Source of the DNA: a bacterium
GTDB lineage: Bacteria > SM23-31 > JAUVVT01
Direction of reading: 5' to 3'
DNA length: 12,591 nt
Assembly: GCA_030616165.1 (NCBI GenBank)
Contig: JAUWXV010000096.1
Span: forward strand, 1-12,591
In this document: positions 1 through 5,786 of the stretch, in pieces
How positions within the stretch are numbered: position 1 is the stretch's first letter
Layout of the letters: each line of letters starts with the position of its first letter
Notes under the pieces: generated by a model
The model's input: only the letters and a program-made list of their open reading frames with translations
Told to the model about the DNA's origin: nothing
Databases searched by the model: none
Translations under genes and position numbers: made by a program

Positions 1-822
1 GGCAAAGGCTTTACATATATCACCTCCAGAATACATACCTCCATCTGTTATAATTGGAACATATCTGCCCGTCTTCTTGAAATAAATTTCCCTCGCTGCA
101 GCACAATCAACGGTAGCAGTCACCTGTGGGACACCTATACCCAAAACTCCCCTTGTAGTACATGCAGTCCCGGGTCCTATACCTACAAGAAGGGCATCTA
201 TACCTGTCTCAATAAGAGCAAGCGCCTGTTTATAAGTCACGCAGTTTCCAACTATAACAGGAATCTTCATCTCCTTGCAGAACTTCCCAAAGTTAAGAAA
301 TTTATATTCGGTCGAAAAATGGCGAACCGTAGTTACTGTCGATTGAACTACAAATATGTCAGCCCCAGACTCCTGCGCCATTATTCCAAATCTCTCTGCT
401 CTCTGTGGTATTGAAGAAACAACTGTAGGAACACCTGCCGATTTTATCTGTTCTATTCTCTGTGAAATCAATTCTTCTTTTATATCTTTTTGATAAATTT
501 CCTGCAATAACTGTGTAACCTCATCAGAACTCGCCTTTGCTATTCTTTCGAATATTTCAGTTGGGTCTTCGTATCTGGTTTGTATCCCTTCAAGATTCAG
601 AACTGCAAGACCTCCAAGATTCCCCATAGTCACTGCAAACCTTGTATCAACAACACCATCCATCGCCGCCGCTATTATTGGTATCTCGTATTTTTTCCCT
701 TTCAATTCCCAAGTTATATCCACCTCATTAGGATTTATTGTTACTTCACCAGGAACAAGGGCTATCTCGTCAAATCCATAGCATCTCCGAGCATTTCTTC
801 CTCTCCCTACAAATAATCCCAT
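1..822 (-). CDS. guaB3: GuaB3-type IMP dehydrogenase, 3' end missing
   Basis: Predicted cytoplasmic IMP dehydrogenase-family enzyme, which would oxidise IMP to XMP with NAD+ at the guanine branch of purine synthesis. The 274 visible residues are open and run off the left edge; the family is usually about 370-390 aa. The N-terminus GRGRNARRCYGFDEIALVP resembles the GuaB3 group. The catalytic loop IGPGTACTTR places the nucleophilic Cys at residue 220, followed by GVLGIGVPQ and the phosphate-binding ITDGGMYSGGDICKA near the edge. No CBS pair interrupts the barrel, unlike canonical GuaB. The ATG start is fixed by a strong GGAGGAG upstream. It is the last visible gene of a tight cluster with the DUF2905 and SAM-hydrolase genes. 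GuaB3 proteins have long been annotated only as IMPDH-related, and at least cyanobacterial members have IMPDH activity. GMP reductase activity is a less likely alternative. Confidence 0.9.
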   Translation of the reverse strand, partial: MGLFVGRGRNARRCYGFDEIALVPGEVTINPNEVDITWELKGKKYEIPIIAAAMDGVVDTRFAVTMGNLGGLAVLNLEGIQTRYEDPTEIFERIAKASSDEVTQLLQEIYQKDIKEELISQRIEQIKSAGVPTVVSSIPQRAERFGIMAQESGADIFVVQSTVTTVRHFSTEYKFLNFGKFCKEMKIPVIVGNCVTYKQALALIETGIDALLVGIGPGTACTTRGVLGIGVPQVTATVDCAAAREIYFKKTGRYVPIITDGGMYSGGDICKAFA

Positions 823-826
823 TAGT

Positions 827-833
827 CTCCTCC
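827..833 (-). promoter_or_regulatory. Strong ribosome binding site of guaB3
   Basis: On the minus strand GGAGGAG lies four bases before the ATG at 822. It is the clearest Shine-Dalgarno sequence in the window and fixes the guaB3 start. Most other genes here have a weak SD or none. Confidence 0.85.
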
Positions 834-847
834 TTTAAAAATTAATC

Positions 848-1072
848 TTATTTTCCTAAAATCTTTAATATTATGTATATAATTATGCTTATTAAAATAC
901 AAGTGGTCAGAGGAAAATAAAATACAAAGTTATCTCTTTTAATATAAATATCTCCTGGAAGCCTTCCTATATAAGGTATTCGATTTGCATAAAGGACAAC
1001 AATGCCTATAAGAATTATAACAGCACCAACTATAATCAAAATTTTTCCAATCGATGGAAAAGGCGAATACAT
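848..1072 (-). CDS. DUF2905 family small membrane protein
   Basis: A 74-residue protein with two predicted transmembrane helices, about residues 8-29 and 52-72. They are joined by the family's hallmark loop, IPYIGRLPGDI at 32-42, then a short charged stretch (IKRDN) and FYFPL at 51-55. Length and layout match the DUF2905 family, whose function is unknown. The ATG start is supported by GAGG about 8 bases upstream, overlapping the TGA stop of the SAM-hydrolase gene, which suggests translational coupling. guaB3 starts 25 bp after its stop. The family is seen; any role is unknown, and placement between a SAM hydrolase and an IMP dehydrogenase does not define one. It is not a signal-peptide fragment, because both hydrophobic segments are complete. 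Confidence 0.85.
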   Translation of the reverse strand: MYSPFPSIGKILIIVGAVIILIGIVVLYANRIPYIGRLPGDIYIKRDNFVFYFPLTTCILISIIIYIILKILGK

Positions 1073-1080
1073 TTTTGAAT

Positions 1081-1084
1081 CCTC
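1081..1084 (-). promoter_or_regulatory. Ribosome binding site overlapping an upstream stop codon
   Basis: Minus-strand GAGG lies 8 bases before the DUF2905 ATG and shares bases with the TGA stop of the SAM-hydrolase gene (1085-1083). This arrangement usually couples translation of the two genes. Confidence 0.6.
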
Positions 1085-1877
1085 AATTAAATGATAAATT
1101 CACATAATCACCAATCTTAACATCAAGAGACTTTTCTGCATTCCCAAGGTATATTGCTATCTCTAAAAAACCACTACTGCCAAATAGTGCAATTGGTCTA
1201 TTCTTTCCGCCATCAGAATAAAAGCGTGATATTCCCCTTATATTTAAATCTTTGATATTTATTGAAATATATTTTTCCTGATATTTTACGGGCATCTCGT
1301 CTTTTTTTATATTAGTAATGATATTTCCAAAGCTATCACAATAAATTACCTTTCCAATTATCTTATTTCCCTTTTTAAATGGCTCAAAACTTTCCCCCTT
1401 TATATAGTCAGAAATCTCGGGACCAAATTTTTCTATATCAGTCCCGAGAGATAAATAAGCAGAAACCGGGGCAATAATATCTCTTCCATGAAATGTTGAA
1501 CTAACATTTTTGAGAAAATAATCTTTATTAACAACGTCATAAACTTGAAAATTTTTCTTTTCTGATAGAATATATTTAAGCACACCATTGTCGGGCGCAA
1601 GAAACACGTAATTGATACAATCAAGAACAATAATCCTTCGTAAACTACCCACTCCAGGGTCAACAATAACTATGTGAATAGTTCCTTCAGGAAAAAATGA
1701 AAAAGAATTTTTTATAACAAATGCAGCCTGGTCAATATTCTGCCTTTCAATTTCATTTGTTATATCAATAATTTTTGCTTTTGGATTGATTCCAAGAATA
1801 ATCCCTTTCATTACCCCAACAAACCCATCTTTCTCCCCAAAATCTGTTGTCAACGTTATAATTCCTGACATCTTCAT
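1083..1877 (-). CDS. S-adenosyl-L-methionine hydrolase (adenosine-forming), DUF62 family
   Basis: Predicted cytoplasmic enzyme that splits S-adenosylmethionine with water or hydroxide into adenosine and methionine. At 264 aa it is the usual family length. The N-terminal ITLTTDFGEKDGFVGVMKG (6-24) is the SAM-binding start of the fold. The Asp-Arg-His set of the SAM hydroxide adenosyltransferases is recognisable: Asp73 in VDPGVG, Arg80 seven residues on, and His130 in FHGRDIIAPVSA. APDNGVL (94-100) and a small C-terminal barrel (from about 165) complete the family. It lacks the setting of secondary-metabolite chlorinases or fluorinases, so hydrolase is the best call. The start may be Met1 or Met3, and neither has a clear SD. 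The next gene starts 10 bp downstream. The physiological reason for hydrolysing SAM is unclear in most bacteria that carry this family. Confidence 0.9.
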   Translation of the reverse strand: MKMSGIITLTTDFGEKDGFVGVMKGIILGINPKAKIIDITNEIERQNIDQAAFVIKNSFSFFPEGTIHIVIVDPGVGSLRRIIVLDCINYVFLAPDNGVLKYILSEKKNFQVYDVVNKDYFLKNVSSTFHGRDIIAPVSAYLSLGTDIEKFGPEISDYIKGESFEPFKKGNKIIGKVIYCDSFGNIITNIKKDEMPVKYQEKYISINIKDLNIRGISRFYSDGGKNRPIALFGSSGFLEIAIYLGNAEKSLDVKIGDYVNLSFN

Positions 1878-1894
1878 AATTTGCAGTTTTTTTC

Positions 1895-2039
1895 GTTACT
1901 TTCTTTGAAAAGAAAGTAACCAAAGAAACTTTTAACATATTCCCTATCCCGTGCTTTGCACGGGATAGGGAATAATAGTAAGTTTACTCCGCCATAGGCG
2001 GGTTCTTTGTATTGCCTACTTCTTGTGAAAAGGAAGTAG
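1895..2039. repeat. Composite inverted-repeat element (family A), 145 bp
   Basis: The gap between the SAM-hydrolase and panB genes is almost wholly a nested palindrome. It holds four hairpins. 1895-1920 has 12-bp arms with a GA centre. 1938-1974 is a perfect 17-bp stem with a TTT loop. 1989-2001 is a 5-bp GC stem. 2016-2039 is an imperfect 9-bp stem. The halves are also inverted copies of each other: CAAAGAAACTT after the first hairpin mirrors GGGTTCTTTG before the last, and the central 17-bp stem joins them. The right half carries the 1989-2001 hairpin as an apparent extra. There is no ORF and no T-tract after any stem. It looks like a MITE- or BIME-like element made of two family-A units placed tail to tail. 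Confidence 0.85.
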
Positions 2040-2040
2040 A

Positions 2041-2838
2041 TTAATAACTCTCGTCTTCAGAAGGGAATTTTTTTTCTTTTACGTCTTTTATATAATTTTT
2101 AAATGCGGTTAACATATCATCATAAATATTGGCATAAATATGAACGAATTTAAGATGAAATTCTTTATTAAGACCGAGCATATCTGCATAAACCAGAATC
2201 TGGCCGTCACAGAATTTTCCCGCACCTATACCGATTGTGGGGATTTCAAGTTTTTCTGTGATTTTTTTTGCACACTCAGAAACAATCTTCTCCAGAACAA
2301 TACTAAATGCACCAGCATCCCTCAGAGCCAAAGCATCCTCCATAAGTTCCCTTTCGGCATCAGGACTATCACCGTGCACACTATACCCTCCCAATTTATG
2401 AACCGACTGCGGTGTTAAACCAATATGCCCCATAACCGGGATACCAAAATCTACAAGACGTTTTACTATATTTATTACAGATTTCCCTCCTTCTAATTTA
2501 ACAGCGGATGCACCTGCTTTCAGGAAATTTCCAGCATTCCTTACAGCCTCTTCAACTCCGCATTGATAGGATAAAAATGGCATATCAGCAATTACCAGTG
2601 CCCTTTTTACACCATTTTTTACCGCTCGTGTATGATAAAGCATCTCCTCCATCGATATCTTCAAAGTATATTCATATCCTGCAAAAACATTTGCAGCAGA
2701 ATCCCCAACAAGAATTATATCTATTCCGCTCTCGTCAAGAATCTTGGCAGTAATATAATCATACGCAGTCAGCGCTGAAATCTTTTCTCCCCTCTCCTTC
2801 ATCATACGAAGTTTTATTGTTGTTACCTTATCCTGCAT
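2041..2838 (-). CDS. panB: 3-methyl-2-oxobutanoate hydroxymethyltransferase (PanB)
   Basis: First committed enzyme of pantothenate and hence coenzyme A synthesis; it transfers a hydroxymethyl group from methylene-tetrahydrofolate to 2-oxoisovalerate, giving ketopantoate, in the cytoplasm. At 265 aa it is full length. Family motifs are in order: ALTAYD (22-27); VGDSAANVFAGYEYT with metal ligand Asp46; ADMPFLSYQ with metal ligand Asp85; VKLEGG with Lys114; MGHIGLTPQSVHKLGGY (136-152); VLEKI with catalytic Glu183; and IPTIGIGAG..CDGQILVYADMLGL (199-223). Asp46, Asp85, Lys114 and Glu183 match the known active-site residues of the Escherichia coli enzyme. The ATG is preceded by an A-rich stretch with only a weak, distant AAGG. 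No panC or panD is nearby, so the pathway is dispersed. It lies between two family-A repeats. Confidence 0.96.
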   Translation of the reverse strand: MQDKVTTIKLRMMKERGEKISALTAYDYITAKILDESGIDIILVGDSAANVFAGYEYTLKISMEEMLYHTRAVKNGVKRALVIADMPFLSYQCGVEEAVRNAGNFLKAGASAVKLEGGKSVINIVKRLVDFGIPVMGHIGLTPQSVHKLGGYSVHGDSPDAERELMEDALALRDAGAFSIVLEKIVSECAKKITEKLEIPTIGIGAGKFCDGQILVYADMLGLNKEFHLKFVHIYANIYDDMLTAFKNYIKDVKEKKFPSEDESY

Positions 2839-2878
2839 AATATTTTAATACCTTTTTTTAAATTTTAAAAAGAAAGTA

Positions 2879-2925
2879 GACACCTTTTTTGAAAAAAAGG
2901 TGTCCCAAAAAACTTACTATTATTC
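2879..2925 (+). repeat. Family-A hairpin repeat between mnmA and panB
   Basis: A 26-nt hairpin at 2879-2904 has 12-bp complementary arms (GACACCTTTTTT and its complement) around a central GA. It is followed by CCAAAAAACTT and the reverse complement of GAATAATAGTAAGTT, a 15-mer that also occurs at 1970-1984. The arm sequence differs from the 1895-1920 copy at several positions, each matched by a change in the other arm. AAAAGAAAGTAG just before it (2868-2879) resembles a stray right arm of the 1895 copy. The whole 2839-2941 gap holds nothing else recognisable. Confidence 0.75.
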
Positions 2926-2941
2926 ATTATATTCCAAATAA

Positions 2942-4042
2942 TCAAGTTATTCTTTTCTTTATTACACCTCCGCCGATGACTTTATCCCCCTTATAAAATA
3001 CTGCCGACTGACCGGGGGTAATAGATTTTTTGGGCGAATCAAAAATTATCTTGACCGTATTATCATCTATCGGATATACAGCCGAACTCGCTCCAGAATC
3101 ATTATACCTGATTTTGGTCGTCACATTTATTGGCTTATCCAATTTCTTAAAAGCGATAATATTAATATTATCAGCAGTAAGACCGATATCATATAAATCC
3201 TCTTCATCCCCTACGAAAATTCTGTTCGTATTCGGCTCAATATCGGTAACATAAACAGGTTTACCAACTGCTATGCCTAATTTTTTCCTTTGACCAATGG
3301 TATAGAATGGATAACCTTTATGCAGTCCTAAAACACTTCCATCTTTTGCTACTATTTCTCCCTCACCCACGTTGATTTCAGAGTCCTTAGTCCATTCATT
3401 CAAAAATCTATGATAGTCGTCATCCGGGATAAAACAAATCTCCTGACTTTCTCTGACTTTTGATGTCTTAAGATTCCTGCTACCGGCATATTCCCTGACC
3501 TCGGGTTTTGTCATCTCACCAATTGGCAAGATAGTCCTCGAAAGTGCACTCTGTGAAAGTCCCCAAAGAACGTAAGATTGGTCCTTTTTAGCATCCTTTC
3601 CTTTCTTTAACAGATATCTATTACTTCTTTTATCGAACTCAATCCTGGCATAATGTCCGGTTGAGAAGTAATCTGCACCAATTTCGAGTGCCTTTTTTAA
3701 AAGTGCCTCCCACTTAATTTTAATATTACATAAAACGCAGGGATTTGGAGTTCTGCCATTTAGATATTCTTCCACAAAGTTATTTATGACATATCTTTCG
3801 AAAATATCTGTGAAATCCAGTGTATAATGCGGAATCCCAATCTGACTGCACACATATCTCGCATTATCGATAGACTCCAGCGAACAGCATGATGATTCAT
3901 TTTCAACATTTCCTCCCAAATCCTCATATTCCCATAATTTCATAGTCAGACCAATAACTTCATACCCTTCTTCTTTCAGAACAACCGCCGCTACCGAACT
4001 ATCCACACCACCACTCATTGCTACCGCAACTTTTCTCTTCAT
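2942..4042 (-). CDS. mnmA: tRNA-specific 2-thiouridylase MnmA
   Basis: Cytoplasmic enzyme that thiolates U34 at the wobble position of Lys, Glu and Gln tRNAs, using ATP and persulfide sulfur. At 366 aa it matches the family. The PP-loop AMSGGVDSSVAA (8-19) activates the uridine by adenylation. NPCVLCN holds Cys102, and SQEICFIPD holds Cys203; these correspond to the two active-site cysteines of E. coli MnmA. Other landmarks are GHYAR (129-133), KDQSYVLWGLSQ and HKGYPFYTIGQRKKLGIA in the central domain, and a C-terminal barrel ending with ITPGQSAVFY. The ATG start places the PP-loop in the usual position but has no clear SD. The cysteine desulfurase directly upstream is the natural sulfur donor. 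The 148-bp gap between them holds two repeat hairpins, so co-transcription is probable but not shown. Confidence 0.97.
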   Translation of the reverse strand: MKRKVAVAMSGGVDSSVAAVVLKEEGYEVIGLTMKLWEYEDLGGNVENESSCCSLESIDNARYVCSQIGIPHYTLDFTDIFERYVINNFVEEYLNGRTPNPCVLCNIKIKWEALLKKALEIGADYFSTGHYARIEFDKRSNRYLLKKGKDAKKDQSYVLWGLSQSALSRTILPIGEMTKPEVREYAGSRNLKTSKVRESQEICFIPDDDYHRFLNEWTKDSEINVGEGEIVAKDGSVLGLHKGYPFYTIGQRKKLGIAVGKPVYVTDIEPNTNRIFVGDEEDLYDIGLTADNINIIAFKKLDKPINVTTKIRYNDSGASSAVYPIDDNTVKIIFDSPKKSITPGQSAVFYKGDKVIGGGVIKKRIT

Positions 4043-4111
4043 CTTGATAACAGAACTCAGGTAAATATATTAATTATCATTAAAATTATTATAGCAACTT
4101 AAATTTGAAAA

Positions 4112-4146
4112 ATTTTTAATTCCTTATGTAATAAGGAATTAAAAAT
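4112..4146. repeat. 15-bp AT-rich hairpin downstream of the cysteine desulfurase gene
   Basis: Perfect 15-bp stem with a 5-nt loop, core TTAATTCCTTA and its complement. On the transcribed (minus) strand it follows a second hairpin (4163-4188), and its distal arm ends in A-tract then T-tract. It is the only hairpin here that could pass as a weak intrinsic terminator or attenuator ahead of mnmA. GCAACTT recurs at 4094-4100 and 4164-4170, so both hairpins may belong to one longer element, about 4094-4188. Confidence 0.6.
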
Positions 4147-4162
4147 AATTTAAAGTTTTTTG

Positions 4163-4188
4163 TGCAACTTTTTTTCAAAAAAGTTGCA
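4163..4188 (-). repeat. Family-A hairpin repeat after the cysteine desulfurase stop
   Basis: On the minus strand this is a 26-nt hairpin with 12-bp arms (TGCAACTTTTTT and its complement) and a central GA, followed by CAAAAAACTTT. Size, centre and tail match the units at 1895-1920 and 2879-2904, but the arm sequence is different. It starts two bases after the stop codon of the cysteine desulfurase gene. Confidence 0.75.
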
Positions 4189-4190
4189 AA

Positions 4191-5348
4191 TTAAAAAGAA
4201 ACAGAAGAAAGTTCTTTTAATCTTTTTATAACCTTTGGAAAAACGGATAAAGCATAATCTATATCCTCTCTGGTATTCTGTTTTCCAAGAGAGATTCTGA
4301 TACTCGACTGCACCGTTTCTGGAGACAGTCCCATAGCCTCGAGCACATGGGATGGTTCGGAACTGCCTGAAGAACAAGCCGAACCAGTTGCAACCGCTAT
4401 ACCTTCAAGGTCAAGGCTTAAAAGTAAAGATTCCCCTTCGATTCCGCTGAATGACATATTAAGATAGCCAGGCAGTTTCTCTTCTGGATGTCCGTTAAAT
4501 TTAATATTGTCGATGGTTTCATACAAGTTTGTCCTGAAATAATCCTCGAGTTCGGATAAATATTTAAATTCGCTCCCCATTTCTTCAGCCCTTATTTCAG
4601 CCGCTTTTCCAAGACCTACAATTCCCGGAATATTTTCCGTTCCGGCTCTTTTGTTTCTTTCATGGCTTCCCCCGTGCAGGAGGGGCTGAATTTTTATTCC
4701 CCTTCTGACATAAAGTGCACCCACACCTTTCGGTCCGTATATCTTATGCCCGGAAATTGTCAAAAGGTCAACCCCAATTCCCTTTACATCAATCGGCAGT
4801 TTACCGAAGGTCTGAACTGCATCGCTATGAAATAAAATCTCATTCTCCCTTGTAATTTTCCCGATTTCACTAATATCATTAATTGTGCCTACTTCATTAT
4901 TAGCATGCATTATTGATACAAGTATAGTCTTTTTATTGATGGACTTCTTCACATCAGAAGGGTCAACCATTCCATATTTATTCACCGGAAGATACGTAAC
5001 TTTAAATCCATTAGATTCAAGAAATTCACAGGTATTTAAAACAGCATGATGCTCCACCATCGAGGTTATAATATGTTCCCCTTTATCGCGATATGCATAT
5101 GCAATCCCTTTAACAGCCAGGTTGTCAGATTCCGTGCCGCTTGAAGTAAAATATATCTCTGAATCTTTCGCATTAATCATATTCGCAATAATTTCCCTTG
5201 ATTTATCCATTCCAGTCCTGGCTTTCCTTCCAAACGTGTGGAGACTGGATGCATTCCCATAGGATATATGAAAAAATTCCTTCATAGCCTCAAAAACTCT
5301 CTTATCAACAGAAGTCGTCGCAGCATGGTCAAAGTATATTGGTTTCAC
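4191..5348 (-). CDS. iscS: Class I cysteine desulfurase (IscS/NifS family)
   Basis: PLP enzyme that removes sulfur from L-cysteine as a protein-bound persulfide, giving alanine, in the cytoplasm. At 385 aa it is full length. The start IYFDHAATT (4-12) is the family N-terminus. SSGTESDNLAVKG (69-81) binds the cofactor. EHH (99-101) contains the histidine that stacks on PLP. TISGHKIYGPKG (198-208) holds the PLP-binding Lys202. ATGSACSSGS (320-329) holds the persulfide-forming Cys325 in the long flexible loop typical of class I. The start codon is GTG; the conserved motif begins at residue 4, so no later start is possible. The SD is weak. With mnmA downstream and no iscU/nifU scaffold in the window, its partner is probably MnmA, as in the B. 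subtilis YrvO-MnmA pair, though Fe-S cluster supply cannot be excluded. IscS versus NifS naming is arbitrary here. Confidence 0.95.
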   Translation of the reverse strand: MKPIYFDHAATTSVDKRVFEAMKEFFHISYGNASSLHTFGRKARTGMDKSREIIANMINAKDSEIYFTSSGTESDNLAVKGIAYAYRDKGEHIITSMVEHHAVLNTCEFLESNGFKVTYLPVNKYGMVDPSDVKKSINKKTILVSIMHANNEVGTINDISEIGKITRENEILFHSDAVQTFGKLPIDVKGIGVDLLTISGHKIYGPKGVGALYVRRGIKIQPLLHGGSHERNKRAGTENIPGIVGLGKAAEIRAEEMGSEFKYLSELEDYFRTNLYETIDNIKFNGHPEEKLPGYLNMSFSGIEGESLLLSLDLEGIAVATGSACSSGSSEPSHVLEAMGLSPETVQSSIRISLGKQNTREDIDYALSVFPKVIKRLKELSSVSF

Positions 5349-5457
5349 GGCTTGTTCTTTATTTTAAAAATAGATTTTAACGAAATTAATTTACAGAACC
5401 TTGGTAAATTCTGAAAATCAATATTTTTTATTTAAATCACTAATATATTTAATTATC

Positions 5458-5571
5458 GGGATTACCACGCTTCGTCCTCCCGCAAATGCGGGGGGACTAC
5501 ACTCGCAATGACAAACTAACTTCACGTTATTGCGATGAGCGAAGCGACGCCTGCGCAGGCGTGTCAATCTC
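5458..5571. repeat. Pair of inverted ATTGCGA...AATC repeats (family D)
   Basis: Two copies face each other: one on the minus strand (5513 to 5458) and one on the plus strand (5525-5571). Both begin with a T(C/T)ATTGCGA-like end, contain GACGAAGCG or GCGAAGCGAC, and finish with GGTAATCCC or GTCAATCTC. Each encloses its own GC-rich hairpin: 5474-5497 is a 10-bp stem with an AAAT loop, and 5547-5562 is the perfect palindrome ACGCCTGCGCAGGCGT. The hairpins are unrelated in sequence between the two copies. The element is clearly richer in GC than its surroundings. Similar ATTGCGAGGAGCGAAGCGAC strings occur in many unrelated bacterial genomes. Confidence 0.8.
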
Positions 5572-5614
5572 AGACAAATTTCATAAAGTTTTTTAACTTA
5601 ATATCATAAATTCC

Positions 5615-5756
5615 ATGAATATTAATTCGAAATGTTTTTAATAGTGCTTGATGAATCAAGCCCCTACAGATATTAAATTAATTAATATTTTATTATTGTA
5701 GGGATTCGATTTATCGAACCCGAAATTTAAAACATTTTTACTAAAAGAATATTCAT
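5615..5756. repeat. 142-bp inverted-repeat element with TGTAGGG arms (family B)
   Basis: The arms run inward from ATGAATATT at 5615-5623 and its complement at 5748-5756. They contain AAATGTTTT(T)AA, then a hairpin, and end at CCCCTACA (5661-5668) and TGTAGGG (5697-5703), about 29 bp of AT-rich spacer apart. The left hairpin stem is GCTTGAT/ATCAAGC (5646-5661). The right stem is TTCGAT/ATCGAA (5705-5718) closed by GGG/CCC. Aligned with each other, the two hairpins differ at two stem pairs where both partners changed. No ORF is present. It is shaped like a MITE without a transposase. Confidence 0.75.
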
Positions 5757-5786
5757 ATTAAATAAAAATTTACTAAAATTCAGCAT

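Larger units (their letters stand above)
5349..5786. other. 438-bp intergenic region with two composite repeats
   Basis: No coding region is supported. The stretch lies upstream of the cysteine desulfurase gene and downstream of the PfkB kinase gene. Bases 5349-5457 are AT-rich and probably hold the promoter of the desulfurase-mnmA group, but I see no convincing -35/-10 pair. Bases 5458-5571 and 5615-5756 are two unrelated inverted-repeat elements. The gap 5572-5614 shows nothing recognisable. Confidence 0.7.

Noticed and set aside
580-816. Plus-strand ORF of 78 codons opposite guaB3
   Set aside because: It lies wholly antisense to a well-supported gene, and its translation resembles no protein family.
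1083-1877. SAM-dependent chlorinase or fluorinase
   Set aside because: The hydrolase-type Asp73/Arg80/His130 set is present, and there is no biosynthetic cluster around it.
1938-1974. Intrinsic terminator after panB
   Set aside because: The 17-bp stem is strong, but neither strand has a T-tract after it and it is part of a larger palindromic element.
1878-2040. SAM riboswitch or other leader RNA upstream of the SAM hydrolase gene
   Set aside because: The sequence is fully explained by the nested inverted repeat, and no conserved SAM-riboswitch core is visible.
4150-4377. A 75-codon minus-strand ORF across the cysteine desulfurase 3' end
   Set aside because: It is a frame shadow of the desulfurase that ends by translating the 4163-4188 hairpin.
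5349-5460. Sigma-70 type promoter for the cysteine desulfurase group
   Set aside because: The region is so AT-rich that many weak -10-like words occur, and none has a matching -35 at proper spacing.
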